A stretch of DNA of 64,000 nt, taken from Serratia sp. AKBS12. Lineage in GTDB: Bacteria; Pseudomonadota; Gammaproteobacteria; Enterobacterales; Enterobacteriaceae. The notes beneath the pieces were generated by a model. It did not search any database. It was not told the DNA's origin and was given only the letters and a program-made list of their open reading frames with translations. The DNA lies in assembly GCF_024793895.1 (NCBI RefSeq), contig NZ_JANUSB010000015.1, forward strand, positions 124,001 through 188,000, written 5' to 3'. Numbering within the stretch: position 1 is the first letter of the stretch; every line of letters begins with the position of its first letter. Positions 36,034 through 45,823 of the stretch are shown here, piece by piece. A program made the position numbers and the translations under genes.

Positions 36034-36052
36034 GCCTCGCACCTTAATCAAA

Positions 36053-36076
36053 CAAACGGCTCTGTGGAGCCATTTG
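36053..36076 (+). terminator. Terminal hairpin of the immunity array
   Basis: AAACGGCTC-TGTG-GAGCCATTTGT is a diverged fifth member of the terminator family seen after each immunity gene in this island; it closes the array before speG. Confidence 0.6.
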
Positions 36077-36186
36077 TCCGGTGTGCCGGGCAGATCTCGC
36101 CAATAGTTTTGTCTCACTCTCAGCTCTTCAAGGTGAGTAATCAGGCGTTCACTGAACTTCGCGGTTTTTTCTTTTCATGTCCGGCC

Positions 36187-36738
36187 TTACTTCACCAGCG
36201 GCTTCTCAACCAGTGTTTTGAACTTCGCCAGATACTGCGGTTGGAAGATGCACATACGCAATACGGTGCGATATTCGCCATTGACGAAGAACTCGTCAAT
36301 CAGCTCGCCCTCAACCTCAAAGCCCAGCTTGCTGTAGATGTGGATCGCCTTCGGGTTTTCCTTGTCGACGATCAGATACAGCTTGTACAGGTTCAGCACC
36401 GAAAAACCATAATCCATCGCCAGTTTGGCGGCGGTGCTGGCGTAGCCTTTGCCCTGGTGTGCCGGATCGATGATGATCTGAAATTCTGCACGGCGGTGGA
36501 TATGATCGATCTCCACCAGTTCTACCAGGCCGACTTTGGCTCCCTGGTGTTCAATGATAAAGCGGCGCTCGCTTTGGTCGTGGATGTGCTTGTCATACAG
36601 ATCGGACAGCTCGACGAAGGCCTCGTAAGGCTCCTCGAACCAGTAGCGCATTACGCTGGCGTTGTTGTCCATCTGGTGGACGAACGTCAAATCATCCCGT
36701 TCCAATGGGCGTAATCGGACGCTGGCAGTGCTGGACAT
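36187..36738 (-). CDS. speG: Spermidine N1-acetyltransferase SpeG
   Basis: A 183-residue GNAT enzyme that acetylates spermidine (and spermine) to relieve polyamine toxicity, forming dodecamers in homologues. It shares long identical stretches with E. coli SpeG ([38 protein letters not shown]). The acetyl-CoA loop QGKGYA lies at about residues 95-100. ATG 36738 matches the E. coli start. It is transcribed towards the CDI island and stands alone; in E. coli speG is elsewhere on the chromosome. Confidence 0.96.
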   Translation of the reverse strand: MSSTASVRLRPLERDDLTFVHQMDNNASVMRYWFEEPYEAFVELSDLYDKHIHDQSERRFIIEHQGAKVGLVELVEIDHIHRRAEFQIIIDPAHQGKGYASTAAKLAMDYGFSVLNLYKLYLIVDKENPKAIHIYSKLGFEVEGELIDEFFVNGEYRTVLRMCIFQPQYLAKFKTLVEKPLVK

Positions 36739-36867
36739 GTTGGTTCCTCTATGTCGGTTATCCCCGCGCTAGCTCGAGCCACACGATTGTGACTGTCACG
36801 CAACGCAAATGATCGGGGATAAAAAGTTAAATCCCCCAAATTATAACTTCATGAGATGTAATGCGGC

Positions 36868-36896
36868 GAAAAAAAACGGCGCCTGCGAGGCGCCGT
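36868..36896 (-). terminator. Rho-independent terminator of purMN
   Basis: On the minus strand ACGGCGCCT-CGC-AGGCGCCGT is followed by eight T, about 30 bp after the purN stop. A strong classical terminator. Confidence 0.9.
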
Positions 36897-36925
36897 CTAG
36901 ATTGGGGTCATTCAGTTTGCGTCGC

Positions 36926-37564
36926 TCAGTCCGCCGCGTGTCCCTGCTCTGGCAGGCGTTGGCCATCGAGCCAGGCTGCGCCGTCACGCATCGCCAGACG
37001 ACCTTCGACAAACCAGTTCACCACCAGCGGGTAGAGGGTGTGTTCCTGCGCCTGCACGCGTTCTACCACCTCATCTTCCTCGTCGCCAGGGAAAATAGGC
37101 ACTTTGGCTTGCAGAATTACCGGCCCGCCGTCGAGCTGCTCGGTAACGAAATGCACCGAGGTACCGTGTTCGCTGTCACCGTTGTCGATAGCCTGACGAT
37201 GGGTATGCAGGCCCGGGTACTTCGGCAGCAGGGAAGGGTGAATGTTCAGCATACGGCCAGCGTAGTGCTGCACGAACGCGGCGCTGAGAATGCGCATGTA
37301 GCCAGCCAGCACCACCAGATCCGGCTGGTATTGGTCGATGGCCTGCGCCAGCGCGGCGTCGAACGTATCGCGATCGGCAAAGGCTTTGGCGTCCAGCGCA
37401 TGGGCGGCAATGCCTGCCGCTTCGGCGCGTTGCAAGCCATAGGCCTGCGCCTTGTTGCTGAATACCGCCACGATCTCGGCGGCAACGCGGCCCTGCTGGC
37501 AGGCGTCAATCAGCGCCTGGAGATTGCTCCCCTGACCGGAGATCAACACCACAATCTTTTTCAT
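36926..37564 (-). CDS. purN: Phosphoribosylglycinamide formyltransferase PurN
   Basis: A 212-residue GART enzyme, third step of purine synthesis (GAR plus 10-formyl-THF to FGAR). It shows the phosphate-binding loop SGQGSNLQALIDAC near the N-terminus and the active-site stretch NIHPSLLPKYPGLHTHRQA with the catalytic Asn/His, plus the later conserved Asp region (TSVHFVTEQLDGGPVILQAK). I chose ATG 37564, matching E. coli length (212) and overlapping the purM stop by one base; a GTG at 37567 would add one residue. Confidence 0.97.
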   Translation of the reverse strand: MKKIVVLISGQGSNLQALIDACQQGRVAAEIVAVFSNKAQAYGLQRAEAAGIAAHALDAKAFADRDTFDAALAQAIDQYQPDLVVLAGYMRILSAAFVQHYAGRMLNIHPSLLPKYPGLHTHRQAIDNGDSEHGTSVHFVTEQLDGGPVILQAKVPIFPGDEEDEVVERVQAQEHTLYPLVVNWFVEGRLAMRDGAAWLDGQRLPEQGHAAD

Positions 37565-38601
37565 CACTGAATAACCACTTGCTGTTGGTCGGCGCTGGTG
37601 GTCAGTTTGCCAATCTTCCAGGCTTTTTCGCCTGCGGCGGTCAGCAAGGCGATGGCCGCTTCCACTTCGGCTTCCGGCAGGGCGATAAGCATGCCAACGC
37701 CGCAGTTGAAGGTGCGGTACATTTCATGACGGCTGACGTTACCGGCCTGTTGCAGCCAGTTAAATACCGCCGGCCACTGCCAGCTGGCTTCGTCGATCAC
37801 CGCCTGCATACCTTCTGGCAGCACGCGTGGAATGTTTTCCCAGAAGCCGCCGCCGGTCAGGTGGGCGATGGCGTGAATATCATGCTGTTCAATCAGTTGC
37901 AGTACCGATTTCACGTAAATCTTGGTTGGTGCCAACAGATGGTCGGCCAGCGGTTTGCCGTCGAGGTCGGTGGTCGTCGGATCGGTGTTGCTGACTTCCA
38001 GGATCTTGCGCACCAGCGAATAACCATTGGAATGCGGGCCGGAAGCGCCCAGGGCAATCAACGCGTCGCCAGCCTGAACTTTACTGCCGTCGATGATTTC
38101 CGACTTTTCTACCACACCGACGCAGAATCCGGCGACGTCATAGTCTTCGCCGTGGTACATGCCGGGCATCTCAGCGGTTTCACCGCCCACCAGCGCACAA
38201 CCTGACTGTTTGCAGCCCTCGGCGATGCCGGTGATCACACTGGCCGCGGTATCCACATCCAGCTTGCCGGTGGCGTAATAATCAAGGAAGAACAGCGGCT
38301 CGGCGCCTTGCACCACCAGATCGTTCACGCACATGGCGACCAGATCGATACCGATGGTGTCGTGGCGTTTCAGATCCATCGCCAGACGCAGCTTGGTGCC
38401 CACGCCGTCAGTACCTGAGACCAGGATCGGTTCGCGGTATTTTTGTGGTAACGCACACAGGGCGCCAAAACCGCCCAGACCACCCATCACTTCCGGGCGG
38501 CGGGTCTGTTTTACTACACCTTTGATGCGATCTACCAATGCGTTGCCAGCATCGATATCGACACCTGCGTCTTTATAGCTGAGAGAGGTTTTGTCGGTCA
38601 C
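37564..38601 (-). CDS. purM: Phosphoribosylformylglycinamidine cyclo-ligase PurM
   Basis: A 345-residue AIR synthetase, fifth step of purine synthesis, ATP-dependent ring closure of FGAM. Identical or near-identical to E. coli PurM in N-terminal ([20 protein letters not shown]) and glycine-rich motifs ([30 protein letters not shown]). The start codon is GTG at 38601. First gene of purMN, with a PurR-type operator about 85-100 bp upstream. Confidence 0.98.
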   Translation of the reverse strand: MTDKTSLSYKDAGVDIDAGNALVDRIKGVVKQTRRPEVMGGLGGFGALCALPQKYREPILVSGTDGVGTKLRLAMDLKRHDTIGIDLVAMCVNDLVVQGAEPLFFLDYYATGKLDVDTAASVITGIAEGCKQSGCALVGGETAEMPGMYHGEDYDVAGFCVGVVEKSEIIDGSKVQAGDALIALGASGPHSNGYSLVRKILEVSNTDPTTTDLDGKPLADHLLAPTKIYVKSVLQLIEQHDIHAIAHLTGGGFWENIPRVLPEGMQAVIDEASWQWPAVFNWLQQAGNVSRHEMYRTFNCGVGMLIALPEAEVEAAIALLTAAGEKAWKIGKLTTSADQQQVVIQ

Positions 38602-38686
38602 TGCGCGATCCCCACGACGGTTTGCGGTTTGAAAACGGTGCTTCCGGCATTGATTCCGGAATAAGGCGCGGCAATTCTAACAGCGC

Positions 38687-38702
38687 AGGCAAACGTTTGC
38701 GA
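38687..38702. promoter_or_regulatory. PurR operator of purMN
   Basis: AGGCAAACGTTTGCGA matches the PurR consensus ANGCAANCGNTTNCNT at every defined base but the last, forming a palindrome around CG. It lies in the purM/upp divergent region on the purM side, consistent with purine repression known in E. coli. Confidence 0.85.
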
Positions 38703-38735
38703 GTGGCTTGTGAGCTTGCTCTGATTTTTCGTCTT

Positions 38736-38750
38736 CTATAATCATTATCA
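38736..38750. promoter_or_regulatory. Fur-box-like palindrome overlapping a TATAAT
   Basis: CTATAATCATTATCA matches the 7-1-7 Fur motif TGATAATCATTATCA at 13 of 15 positions and includes a TATAAT hexamer (38737-38742) that could be the upp -10 element. Whether Fur binds is unknown; a bare -10 in AT-rich DNA may mimic it. Confidence 0.4.
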
Positions 38751-38856
38751 ATCTTTAGTTGATCTGGATCGGGCTATTGTTAGTGGCGTGTCCGCAAAAA
38801 GGAGGTATAATCCCGCGATTTTTTTGGCCGTCAACCACCTTAATAGGAGAAAAATG

Positions 38857-39483
38857 ATGAAGATCGTTGAGGTGAAACACCCGCTGGTAAAACACAAGCT
38901 TGGCCTGATGCGCGAACACGATATCAGCACCAAACGCTTTCGTGAGCTGGCTTCCGAAGTGGGTAGTTTGCTGACCTATGAAGCGACCGCCGATCTGGAG
39001 ACTGAAAAAGTCACTATTGAAGGCTGGTGTGGGCCGGTTGAAATCGATCAGATTAAAGGGAAAAAGATCACCGTAGTGCCTATCCTGCGTGCCGGTCTCG
39101 GCATGATGGAAGGCGTGCTGGAGCACGTGCCAAGCGCACGCATCAGCGTGGTCGGCGTCTATCGCGATGAAGAAACGCTGGAGCCGGTACCGTATTTCCA
39201 GAAGCTGGTTTCCAACATTGAAGAGCGCATGGCGCTGGTGGTTGATCCGATGCTGGCAACCGGTGGTTCGATGATCGCCACCATCGACCTGCTGAAGAAG
39301 GCCGGCTGCAACAGCATCAAGGTACTGGTGCTGGTTGCCGCGCCGGAAGGCATCAAGGCGCTGGAAAAGGCGCACCCGGACGTTGAGCTGTACACCGCCT
39401 CGATCGATCAATGCCTGAACGAGAAGGGCTACATCGTTCCTGGTCTCGGCGATGCCGGCGACAAGATATTTGGTACTAAGTAA
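38857..39483 (+). CDS. upp: Uracil phosphoribosyltransferase Upp
   Basis: A 208-residue enzyme (same as E. coli) making UMP from uracil and PRPP. The PRPP-binding loop [18 protein letters not shown] is intact, as are [19 protein letters not shown] at the N-terminus and the uracil-recognition end [18 protein letters not shown] chose ATG 38857, seven bases after AGGAG and matching E. coli; ATG 38854 directly before it is closer to the ribosome site. It forms the uracil salvage pair with uraA downstream. Confidence 0.98.
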   Translation: MKIVEVKHPLVKHKLGLMREHDISTKRFRELASEVGSLLTYEATADLETEKVTIEGWCGPVEIDQIKGKKITVVPILRAGLGMMEGVLEHVPSARISVVGVYRDEETLEPVPYFQKLVSNIEERMALVVDPMLATGGSMIATIDLLKKAGCNSIKVLVLVAAPEGIKALEKAHPDVELYTASIDQCLNEKGYIVPGLGDAGDKIFGTK

Positions 39484-39499
39484 AATTTAAGCTGACAAG

Positions 39500-39525
39500 C
39501 CGACTTTAATGAGTCGGTTTTTTTT
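39500..39525 (+). terminator. Terminator or attenuator between upp and uraA
   Basis: CCGACT-TTAATG-AGTCGG followed by eight T directly after upp. Since uraA lies downstream on the same strand, this may only partly end transcription. Confidence 0.85.
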
Positions 39526-39677
39526 GCATAAAATATTTATCCCCCGATTACTGCTGTTGCATCACGGCGGCAAGCGAGGCACTGCCGATTAACTGACGCC
39601 TGTCAGTGATGCGCGCGTGCGCGCAGCCAACGACGAGGCAGCGGCAAGTGCGGCCGGGATAGCAGAGGAAAAACCGT

Positions 39678-40967
39678 ATGACCCGTCGCGCCATTGGCGT
39701 CAGTGAACGCCCGCCGCTGCTTCAGACCATTCCACTCAGCTTCCAGCATCTGTTCGCGATGTTCGGCGCCACCGTGCTGGTACCGATCCTGTTCAAGATT
39801 AACCCGGCCACGGTGCTGTTGTTCAACGGCATCGGCACGCTGCTGTATCTGTTTATCTGCAAGGGTAAAATCCCGGCCTATCTGGGGTCGAGCTTCGCGT
39901 TTATTTCACCGGTATTGCTGCTGCTGCCGTTGGGCTATGAGGTGGCGCTCGGCGGTTTTATCATCTGCGGCGCGTTGTTCTGCCTGGTGGCGCTGATCGT
40001 CAAACAGGCTGGTACCGGCTGGCTCGACGTAATGTTCCCGCCGGCGGCGATGGGGGCGATTGTGGCGGTAATCGGTCTGGAACTGGCGGGCGTGGCGGCC
40101 AATATGGCTGGCCTGCTGCCGGCTGACGGCGCTACGGTTGACGGTACCACCGTGACCATTTCACTGGTAACGCTGGCGGTAACCGTGCTTGGCTCGGTGC
40201 TGTTCCGCGGTTTCCTGGCGATTATCCCGATCCTGATTGGCGTGCTGGTGGGGTACGCGCTGTCATTCTTTATGGGCGTGGTGGATCTGACGCCGATTCG
40301 TGAAGCGCACTGGTTTGCACTGCCAACCTTTTACACTCCGCGCTTTGAGTGGTTTGCCATCTTCACCATTCTGCCAGCGGCGCTGGTGGTGATTGCCGAA
40401 CACGTTGGCCACCTGGTGGTGACGGCGAATATCGTCAAAAAAGATTTGCTGCGCGATCCCGGCCTGCATCGTTCGATGTTCGCCAACGGCGTTTCGACCA
40501 TGTTCTCCGGCTTTTTCGGTTCGACGCCGAACACCACTTACGGTGAAAACATTGGCGTGATGGCGATTACCAAGGTTTACAGTACCTGGGTGATCGGCGG
40601 CGCGGCGGTGCTGGCTATTCTGTTGTCCTGCGTTGGTAAACTGGCTGCGGCGATTCAGGCGGTGCCGGTGCCGGTGATGGGCGGTGTCTCGCTGTTGCTG
40701 TACGGCGTGATTGGCGCATCCGGTATTCGCGTGCTGATTGAATCCAAAGTGGATTATAACAAGGCGCAGAACCTGATTTTGACCTCGGTGATCCTGATCA
40801 TCGGCGTCAGCGGGGCGAAGGTGCATATTGGCGCGGCCGAACTGAAAGGCATGGCGCTGGCGACCGTGGTCGGCATTGGCCTGAGCCTGCTGTTCAAGCT
40901 CATCAGCCTGTGGCGCAAGGAAGAAGAGGTGATTGACGTGGTGGAAGAGCGCGTCGATCAAAAATAA
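39678..40967 (+). CDS. uraA: Uracil:proton symporter UraA
   Basis: A 429-residue inner-membrane nucleobase transporter (NAT/NCS2 family), same length as E. coli UraA. The 14-helix fold is indicated by serial hydrophobic segments; the substrate motif region VVIAEHVGHLVVTANIVKKD contains the conserved Glu/His residues, and GFFGSTPNTTYGENIGVMAI is the NAT signature. It imports uracil for Upp. The ATG is preceded by AGAGGAAA. Confidence 0.98.
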   Translation: MTRRAIGVSERPPLLQTIPLSFQHLFAMFGATVLVPILFKINPATVLLFNGIGTLLYLFICKGKIPAYLGSSFAFISPVLLLLPLGYEVALGGFIICGALFCLVALIVKQAGTGWLDVMFPPAAMGAIVAVIGLELAGVAANMAGLLPADGATVDGTTVTISLVTLAVTVLGSVLFRGFLAIIPILIGVLVGYALSFFMGVVDLTPIREAHWFALPTFYTPRFEWFAIFTILPAALVVIAEHVGHLVVTANIVKKDLLRDPGLHRSMFANGVSTMFSGFFGSTPNTTYGENIGVMAITKVYSTWVIGGAAVLAILLSCVGKLAAAIQAVPVPVMGGVSLLLYGVIGASGIRVLIESKVDYNKAQNLILTSVILIIGVSGAKVHIGAAELKGMALATVVGIGLSLLFKLISLWRKEEEVIDVVEERVDQK

Positions 40968-41021
40968 CGCGCGCGTTATTGGTGACTAGTCCTGCTATTT
41001 AGGACGGGTCATGGCCAGTAA

Positions 41022-41045
41022 AAAGGGCGGCTTTTGCCGCCCTTT
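41022..41045. terminator. Bidirectional terminator between uraA and the lipoprotein gene
   Basis: AAAGGGCGGC-TTTT-GCCGCCCTTT is a perfect 10-bp stem between convergent genes, with A/T runs on both sides. Confidence 0.85.
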
Positions 41046-41066
41046 CAGCAATTTGCCGTTGGTCGA

Positions 41067-41591
41067 CTACTGGTTGGTCGCCGGAGCTGGCTGTGGGTCA
41101 GCCGGGGTGGTGGCGGCATCCGCCTGGTTTTGAGCGTCTTGTACTTTATTGTCCATGCTTTGCTTGATTTCAGCCGTTTTGGTTTTGGCCTGTTCGGTCA
41201 GATCGTTTGCGCCGCTGATGGCATCGTTTTTAATATTTTTAGCCTGCTCAACCAGTTGCTGGCTTTGTTTGTCCGCTTCCTGCTTGATGGCTTCGGTCTT
41301 GGCCTTGGCATCGTCGGTCAGCACATCAGCCTGTTTGGCGGCCTCGTCCTTCAGCGAGGAAGCCTGGTCTTTTAGGCTGTCGGCCTGTGCGGATGCCTGT
41401 TGCTTGATCTCGTCCGCTTTGGCTTTCGCGCTGTCTGTCAGCTGCTCGGCCTTCTTGTCAGCGGCGTCTTTCAGCTGTTCGGCGCTGTTTTTTGCCTTGT
41501 CCAGGTTAGCGTCTACTTTGGAGGCATCATCACAGCCGGCGACCAGTAAGCCGATGACCGATGCCAACAAGACTTTATTCCATGATTTCAT
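41067..41591 (-). CDS. Coiled-coil repeat lipoprotein
   Basis: A 174-residue putative lipoprotein: a signal peptide with lipobox LVAGC places the modified cysteine at residue 20, followed by aspartates (CDDAS). The rest (about 25-160) is an almost uninterrupted Ala/Lys/Asp/Gln-rich amphipathic helix with 11-residue-type repeats (KAKADEIKQQASAQADSLKD), like LEA-type stress proteins, ending in a Pro/Ala/Gln tail. Asp after the cysteine would favour inner-membrane retention by the Lol rule. No specific family or function is recognised. It interrupts the uraA-hda pair that is adjacent in E. coli. Confidence 0.85.
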   Translation of the reverse strand: MKSWNKVLLASVIGLLVAGCDDASKVDANLDKAKNSAEQLKDAADKKAEQLTDSAKAKADEIKQQASAQADSLKDQASSLKDEAAKQADVLTDDAKAKTEAIKQEADKQSQQLVEQAKNIKNDAISGANDLTEQAKTKTAEIKQSMDNKVQDAQNQADAATTPADPQPAPATNQ

Positions 41592-41831
41592 TGTTTACGT
41601 CCTTTCGGTAACCCAAATGGTGGAAATTGCAGTTTGCCTCTCCATACTAGGACAGGTTATAGCAAAAATACAAACTCGCCCGAGGGACATTGTTGGCGCC
41701 CAGTCGCCGCCAGACGGCGATCGTGCGCTAATGTCGCTTACTATTGCGGCATAAAATCCTGCCGGTTCAACAGTCGCCGTTTTCTGTGTTAGACTGATGC
41801 CGTTTTCCTGCCAGTTTTGGTTGAGGTGCTT

Positions 41832-42533
41832 CTGAATACGCCGGCACAGCTTTCACTGCCACTTTATCTTCCCGACGATGAAACGTTCGCCAGTTTTTAT
41901 CCGGGGGAGAACCCATCCCTATTAGCTGCGATCCAGTCTGCCGTTGTTCAGGAACATGGCAGTTATATCTATTTCTGGTCGCGCGAAGGCGGTGGGCGCA
42001 GCCATTTGCTGCACGCCGCCTGCGCCGAGCTGTCGCAACGTGGCGAAGCGGTTGGCTATGTGCCTTTGGACAAACGCGCCTATTTTGTGCCGGAAGTGCT
42101 GGATGGCATGGAGCAACTGGCGCTGGTGTGTATTGATAATATTGAATGCATTGCCGGCGATGAAGCCTGGGAAATGGCCATTTTCAATCTCTACAACCGC
42201 ATTCTGGAAACCGGCCGCACGCGGCTGTTCATTACCGGCGATCGCCCGCCGCGCCAGCTGAATCTGCAATTGCCGGACCTGGCCTCTCGCCTTGACTGGG
42301 GGCAAATCTACAAGCTGCAACCGCTGTCCGATACGGAAAAACTGCTGGCGCTGCAACTGCGTGCCAAACTGCGGGGTTTTGAACTGCCGGAAGATGTGGG
42401 GCGCTTTTTGCTCAAACGACTGGATCGTGAAATGCGCACATTGTTCATGACGCTGGATCAGCTCGACCGCGCGTCGATCACCGCGCAGCGCAAGCTGACC
42501 ATCCCGTTCGTGAAGGAAATTCTCGGCTTATAA
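41832..42533 (+). CDS. hda: DnaA inactivator Hda, probably CTG-initiated
   Basis: Hda is an AAA+ protein that, bound to the DNA-loaded sliding clamp, stimulates hydrolysis of DnaA-ATP and prevents over-initiation. The clamp-binding motif QLSLPL is at residues 6-11, the P-loop-like stretch [14 protein letters not shown] follows, and the C-terminal arginine-rich region [20 protein letters not shown] is intact. I chose CTG at 41832: GAGG (41823-41826) is five bases before it, it gives [10 protein letters not shown] and 233 residues exactly as in E. coli, where CTG initiation is established. TTG 41817 and GTG 41826 are alternatives that overlap the ribosome site. Confidence 0.93.
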   Translation: MNTPAQLSLPLYLPDDETFASFYPGENPSLLAAIQSAVVQEHGSYIYFWSREGGGRSHLLHAACAELSQRGEAVGYVPLDKRAYFVPEVLDGMEQLALVCIDNIECIAGDEAWEMAIFNLYNRILETGRTRLFITGDRPPRQLNLQLPDLASRLDWGQIYKLQPLSDTEKLLALQLRAKLRGFELPEDVGRFLLKRLDREMRTLFMTLDQLDRASITAQRKLTIPFVKEILGL

Positions 42534-42550
42534 GGGTGCGGATCCCGTAG

Positions 42551-42904
42551 TTACAAGATCTCCAGCACCTGCTCCGGTGGGCGTCCGATACGTGCCTGAT
42601 GACCGTTTACCACGATCGGCCGCTCGATCAGCTTCGGGTTGTCCACCATCGCTTGCAGCAGTTGCTGTTCGCTTAGCCCCTGGTCCGCCAACTGCAGTTC
42701 CTTATATAAATCTTCTTTTTTACGCATCAAATCGCGTGCCGAACCGAAGCCCAGCTGTTGCAGTAACCGTGTCAACTGTGCCACCGACGGCGGGGTATCC
42801 AGATACAGTACTACCTCGGGCTGTACGCCGTGCTGTTCCAGCAATGCCAGGGTTTCGCGGCTTTTGGAGCAGCGAGGGTTATGGTAAATCGTGACGTCTT
42901 TCAT
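42551..42904 (-). CDS. yfgD: ArsC/Spx-family arsenate reductase-like protein YfgD
   Basis: A 117-residue thioredoxin-fold protein with the ArsC start IYHNPRCSKSRETL, catalytic-type cysteine C12 and nearby arginine R16, and the later ERPIVVNG strand. E. coli YfgD is annotated as a glutaredoxin-dependent arsenate reductase homologue, but its physiological activity is not well established. It ends 17 bp from the hda stop (convergent) and lies 17 bp downstream of bepA on the same strand, so cotranscription with bepA is likely. Confidence 0.92.
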   Translation of the reverse strand: MKDVTIYHNPRCSKSRETLALLEQHGVQPEVVLYLDTPPSVAQLTRLLQQLGFGSARDLMRKKEDLYKELQLADQGLSEQQLLQAMVDNPKLIERPIVVNGHQARIGRPPEQVLEIL

Positions 42905-42921
42905 CGTGTTTCCTTGTTAAA

Positions 42922-44391
42922 TCAACTGCGCTGATATTGGCGGAAGCGCTGCTGCAACTGGCGCAGCTGGTCGATGCGCGCGTCATAACGCGCCTGTTTC
43001 AGGCTACCGAGTTTTTGCAGCGAACTGGCGTTGCTAAGCAGGCTGATGGATTGATCCAGTCGCCCGGCCAACGCCAGGCTTTCGGCGCGTGCCGACAGTT
43101 CTTCGTCACGCAGCCCCTGCGCCGCGCTGGCCTGCGCCAACAGATCCCAGCCGTTCGGATCGTCCGGGTGGGCAAAAGTATAACGGTTGAGGATTTTTGA
43201 TGCCTGTGCCGGCTGGTTGCCCTCAACGTAGGCGTTGGCCAGATTGAGCTGCAACACCGGATTATTGCTTTGCGCCGCGTTGGCGGCCTGCAGGCGAGCA
43301 ATGGCCTGCGATGCCCGTTTCTGGCCCAGATCGATGTCGGTCATCAGATCGAGGAACCAGACGTTATTACTGTCCTTGGCCAGCAGCGGCGCAATGATAT
43401 TGCGTGCGCTGTCGTACTTCTTCGCTTCGTAAAACAGGATTGCACGGCCGTATTTGGCAGCGATTTGCTGGCGCACGTTACCCTTGGCATAACTGTCCAG
43501 CAGATCTTCCCTCAGCCCGTAGCCGACGCTGCTGTACATGCCTAACGCACGGACCTTGGCCATATAGTAATCCTCGGTGGATTGCGTGATATGGCGCGGC
43601 ATCTGGTTGGCGCGGTTGCGGGCATCGGACAGGCGGCTGTCAGGCAAAGGGTGGGTCAGCAGCATCTCCGGCGGTTTGGAGGCATAGCGCGCCTGGTCGG
43701 CCAATTTTTGCAGGAAACTCGGCATCGCCTCCGGATCGAAGCCGGCGCGTTGCAATACCTGAATACCAATGCGATCGGCCTCCTGCTCGTTGGACTGGGT
43801 GAAGCTGATCATGCCTTGCTGGGTGCCGGCCATGGTGCCGCTCAGCGCGGCCATGCCCATCGTCGGGTTGGCCATCGCCAACAGGATCGAACCAAGTGCG
43901 CCAACCCAGGTCAGCGGGGCATTGCGTTGTTGATCTTCCATCGCGCGTGCCAGGTGGCGTTGGGTAACGTGTGAAATTTCGTGCGCCAGTACTGACGCCA
44001 ACTGGCTCTCGTTGTCGGTTTCCCGGAACAGGGCCGAATGCAGCACCACGTTGCCGCCAAAGAAGGCGAAGGCGTTGATTTCGTCGTTGCGCACCAGGAA
44101 GAAATGGAACGGCGTGCGCACCGAGTAAGCGCTTGCCACCAGCCGGTTGCCCAACTGATTGATATAGGTATTCAGCAGCGGGTCGTTAATCAGCGGCGTA
44201 CTGGCGCGCAACTGGCGCACGTAAAAATCGCCCATCGCCAATTCCTGACCGATGCTTAAGGTTCCGCCGGCGGTGGTGCCCATATCCGGCAGTTGATCCT
44301 GCGTCTCCGCACTGACAGGTGCCACCGCAGTGGAACTGAGCGTGCCGAGTAACAGAAACGCAATCGCTGTTTTGGTCAACCGGGTGGTCAT
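42922..44391 (-). CDS. bepA: Periplasmic chaperone/metalloprotease BepA
   Basis: A 489-residue M48-family protein (E. coli 487) that helps assemble, and degrades misassembled, LptD and other outer-membrane proteins with the BAM complex. It has a signal peptide to about residue 28, the zinc motif HEISH at 137-141 with the downstream NEQEADRIG glutamate ligand, and four TPR-like repeats in the C-terminal half. I chose ATG 44391; the frame is open to 44523 but the upstream codons look noncoding and precede the perM divergent region. Confidence 0.95.
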   Translation of the reverse strand: MTTRLTKTAIAFLLLGTLSSTAVAPVSAETQDQLPDMGTTAGGTLSIGQELAMGDFYVRQLRASTPLINDPLLNTYINQLGNRLVASAYSVRTPFHFFLVRNDEINAFAFFGGNVVLHSALFRETDNESQLASVLAHEISHVTQRHLARAMEDQQRNAPLTWVGALGSILLAMANPTMGMAALSGTMAGTQQGMISFTQSNEQEADRIGIQVLQRAGFDPEAMPSFLQKLADQARYASKPPEMLLTHPLPDSRLSDARNRANQMPRHITQSTEDYYMAKVRALGMYSSVGYGLREDLLDSYAKGNVRQQIAAKYGRAILFYEAKKYDSARNIIAPLLAKDSNNVWFLDLMTDIDLGQKRASQAIARLQAANAAQSNNPVLQLNLANAYVEGNQPAQASKILNRYTFAHPDDPNGWDLLAQASAAQGLRDEELSARAESLALAGRLDQSISLLSNASSLQKLGSLKQARYDARIDQLRQLQQRFRQYQRS

Positions 44392-44691
44392 AGTCAGGGG
44401 TATCCCTCGTGATGTGGTAGTAACTAGGACGCCTATCGCCGATAAGAGTTCTTCTTCCGTGCCGGACTCTCCAGTACAATCAGCCCGAAGGTGCGCTGGT
44501 TCACAAAAATGTCGTTTGCGCACCGTGGGACAGTCCCATCACATCATAGTCAGCCGTGAGCCACAATGAAACTTTTGCCCAGGGATATTCGGGCTAAAAT
44601 TGTGTTAAAACAAATAACAATGTTACCCCGCTGGGCCGCCAGGGAAAGGTGGACAACGATCCTCATTCATGGAATCAAGGAGCACTCTCTG

Positions 44692-45762
44692 ATGTTGGAG
44701 ATGTTATTACAGTGGTACCGTCGTCGTTTTACCGACCCGCAGGCCATCGCGCTGTTGGTGATTCTGGTGGCCGGGTTCTGCATTCTCTACTTTTTTCACG
44801 GCATCCTGACGCCGCTGCTGGTGTCGATCGTACTGGCCTACCTGCTGGAATGGCCGACCGCGCGTTTGCAGCGTATAGGGTGTTCACGCACCTGGGCGGC
44901 CAGCATGGTGCTGGTGGTGTTTGGTGGTATCGCCATGCTGCTGGTACTGGTGGTGGCGCCGACCGCCTGGCAGCAGGGCATCAACCTGATGACCGATCTG
45001 CCGGGGATGGTTAACCAGTTCTACAACTATGCCGCCACCTTGCCGAAGCGTTATCCAGCGCTGGTGGATGCCGGCATTATCGACATGATGGCGGAAAACC
45101 TCCGCGCGCGGCTTTCCGGCCTGGGCGAGTCGGTGGTGAAGTTTTCGCTGGCGTCGCTGGTGGGCCTGTTGACGCTGGCCATCTATCTGATTCTGGTGCC
45201 GCTGATGGCGTTCTTCCTACTCAAGGACAAGGAGCAGATGCTGAACGCGGTGCGCCGGGTGCTGCCGCGCAACCGCGGGCTGGCCGGCCAGGTGTGGATC
45301 GAGATGAATCAGCAGATCACCAATTATATCCGTGGCAAAGTGCTGGAGATGGTGATTGTCGGCGTTGCTACCTATCTGGTGTTTATCATTCTGGATATGC
45401 GCTATTCGTTGCTGTTGGCGGTGCTGGTCGGGTTCTCGGTACTTATCCCCTATATTGGCGCGGTGCTGGTGACCATTCCGGTGGTGGTGGTAGCGATGTT
45501 CCAATGGGGCGTCGGTGCGGATTTTTGGACGTTGATCGTCGCCTATCTGGTGGTGCAGGGGCTGGACGGCAATCTGCTGGTGCCGATTCTGTTCTCGGAA
45601 GCGGTTAACCTGCATCCGCTGGTGATTATCCTGTCGGTGATCGTTTTTGGCGGGCTCTGGGGGTTCTGGGGGGTATTCTTTGCCATTCCGCTGGCAACGC
45701 TGGTGAAGGCGGTAGTGCACGCCTGGCCGGACGATATGCTGGTCGATATGGAAAAAGAGTGA
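44692..45762 (+). CDS. perM: AI-2E-family membrane permease PerM
   Basis: A 356-residue inner-membrane protein of the UPF0118/AI-2E exporter family (E. coli PerM 353) with about eight hydrophobic segments. Conserved phrases include FFLLKDKEQMLNAVRRVLPR, QVWIEMNQQITNYIRGKVLE and QGLDGNLLVPILFSEAVNLH. I chose ATG 44692, preceded by AAGGAG and matching the E. coli start MLEML; the open frame back to 44566 is not conserved. Its transport substrate is not established. Confidence 0.94.
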   Translation: MLEMLLQWYRRRFTDPQAIALLVILVAGFCILYFFHGILTPLLVSIVLAYLLEWPTARLQRIGCSRTWAASMVLVVFGGIAMLLVLVVAPTAWQQGINLMTDLPGMVNQFYNYAATLPKRYPALVDAGIIDMMAENLRARLSGLGESVVKFSLASLVGLLTLAIYLILVPLMAFFLLKDKEQMLNAVRRVLPRNRGLAGQVWIEMNQQITNYIRGKVLEMVIVGVATYLVFIILDMRYSLLLAVLVGFSVLIPYIGAVLVTIPVVVVAMFQWGVGADFWTLIVAYLVVQGLDGNLLVPILFSEAVNLHPLVIILSVIVFGGLWGFWGVFFAIPLATLVKAVVHAWPDDMLVDMEKE

Positions 45763-45773
45763 GTTGAAGCAAT

Positions 45774-45800
45774 AAAAAAACCACCTCGAACGAGGTGGTT
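45774..45800. terminator. Terminator between perM and bcp
   Basis: ACCACCT-CGAACG-AGGTGGT with a seven-base A/T run; read on the minus strand it is a classical terminator for gcvR-bcp and it lies between convergent genes. Confidence 0.88.
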
Positions 45801-45823
45801 ACGGATTTCCGACCGGCGACGAC

